Origin: an uncultured Lachnospiraceae bacterium
GTDB lineage: Bacteria > Bacillota > Clostridia > Lachnospirales > Lachnospiraceae
Reading direction: 5' to 3'
NCBI GenBank assembly: GCA_946182825.1
Contig: CAMGZH010000025.1
Span: 1 to 39,783 of the forward strand
DNA length: 39,783 nucleotides
Position numbers and translations under genes: made by a program. The notes under the pieces were generated by a model. The model made no database searches. It was given only the letters and a program-made list of their open reading frames with translations, and was not told the DNA's origin. Positions within the stretch are counted from its first letter, which is position 1. Each line of letters starts with the position of its first letter. Shown piece by piece: positions 39,451 through 39,783 of the stretch.

Positions 39451-39783
39451 TCAACATTTTCTCTGCTTCCAGCCACTTTCCCTCGGCATCTTCTCTCCGA
39501 CTCCGTCTTCCTGATTTGCCTTCTCCCAGCTCTTGTTCCCTCGGCCGCGTCTTCTCCCTTCTCTTGCAACTTTTTCACAGGAATCTTTGAGGTTGGCTTT
39601 TTCCCTGTGACTTTCCTCTGCTACACTCTCCTCCACGCTCTCTTCTCTTGCTGCTTTTTCACAGGAATCCTGGCATTCTGGCATTTCCCTGTGACTTTCC
39701 TGTTCTCCAGCTTGCTCCATGCTTCCTCCTCTTGCTGCTTTTTCACAGGAATCCTGGCATTCTGGCATTTCCCTGTGACTTTC
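39451..39783 (-). CDS. Partial protein with 28-residue tandem repeats, open at the right edge
   Basis: This minus-strand frame enters from beyond the window and stops at 39451. It consists of three units of 28 residues beginning ESHREMPECQDSCEKAAR, ESHREMPECQDSCEKAAR and ESHREKANLKDSCEKVAR, each followed by a more variable 10-residue part, then a degenerate tail (SWEKANQEDGVGEK). Cys at unit position 13 is conserved; position 9 is Cys in two units. The composition is very rich in Glu, Arg, Lys, Ser and Gly, so the protein would be soluble and low in structure. The 84-base period, a multiple of three, supports coding. The N-terminus and start are outside the window, and the opposite strand is also partly open, so coding status is uncertain. 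Confidence 0.4.
   Translation of the reverse strand, partial: ESHREMPECQDSCEKAARGGSMEQAGEQESHREMPECQDSCEKAAREESVEESVAEESHREKANLKDSCEKVAREGRRRGRGNKSWEKANQEDGVGEKMPRESGWKQRKC
39563..39783. repeat. Tandem repeat, 84-bp period, about 2.6 copies in window
   Basis: Units begin at 39563, 39647 and 39731 (CTTGC...TTTTTCACAGGAAT). The core from 39647 to about 39700 recurs from 39731 to the end with no visible difference; the unit at 39563 is diverged. Each unit contains the dyad TCACAGG...CCTGTGA and two copies of CTGGCATT. The array continues past the right edge. Confidence 0.85.

Noticed and set aside
39563-39783. CRISPR array
   Set aside because: Units are 84 bp and contiguous without unique spacers, and the frame stays open across them.

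Overview
The window reads as a chromosomal segment of a mid-GC, low-GC-branch Firmicute, most likely a gut or rumen Lachnospiraceae relative. This is inferred from gene content: AGGAGG-type ribosome binding sites, rho-independent terminators, a YitT/DUF2179 protein, a DUF815 ATPase, a domain-permuted GH3 beta-glucosidase of the kind known from Butyrivibrio and Ruminococcus, and a Gram-positive type RND pump. No species can be named. Nothing looks like a large mobile island. The traces of decay are an AAA-ATPase fragment (1661-2002), a lone hairpin that may be an IS605-type end (856-880) and a frameshifted lipoprotein remnant (25193-25494).

Layout. 1-205 holds two consensus promoters and a boxA-like element pointing left, apparently the leader of an rRNA operon outside the window. 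306-2984 (minus) holds a small unknown gene, a nucleoside phosphorylase, the decayed AAA fragment and a YitT-family membrane protein. 3090-7867 (minus) is a tight, overlapping three-gene operon: two membrane-anchored BMP/PnrA-like binding proteins and a hybrid histidine kinase with receiver and HPt domains. It has no transporter genes and looks like a ligand-sensing system. 7991-9375 holds a NudC-type Nudix hydrolase and a small membrane protein.

9605-16728 is a sugar locus. An amylosucrase (minus) is divergent from an ABC sugar importer (binding protein and two permeases, no ATPase), followed by LacI- and AraC-type regulators. The divergent promoters each have their -35 box inside a TGTCAA-N4-TTGACA dyad, giving a simple model in which one LacI-type repressor controls both arms. 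A CHASE-GGDEF protein follows on the minus strand.

18232-22490 (minus) is a seven-gene sulfur operon: metY, a small siroheme sulfite reductase, a TusA-like protein, a thioredoxin-like protein, a sulfur-carrier protein ending in GGGQ, its E1-like adenylating enzyme and a JAMM peptidase. It matches the protein-thiocarboxylate route to homocysteine described in Wolinella succinogenes (HcyS/HcyF/HcyD/MetY), here with TusA-like and thioredoxin-like proteins built in.

22608-30461 (minus) carries the permuted GH3 enzyme, an RND exporter with about 260 extra residues forming a coiled-coil hairpin, a DEDDh exonuclease and a small zinc-binding protein. A 51-bp near-perfect palindrome lies just upstream of the RND gene, and a terminator lies just upstream of the exonuclease. 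30542-38773 holds housekeeping or unknown genes: a DUF815 ATPase, a PrsW-like membrane protein with a zinc ribbon, an M3 oligopeptidase, a Lon-like AAA+ ATPase without a protease domain, a tRNA-dihydrouridine synthase that may be translated leaderless, and a TPR protein. The right edge (39451-39783) is the end of a minus-strand reading frame built from 28-residue (84-bp) tandem repeats and running out of the window.

Coordinates and motif positions were read by eye. Family assignments rest on motif recognition, not on a database search.
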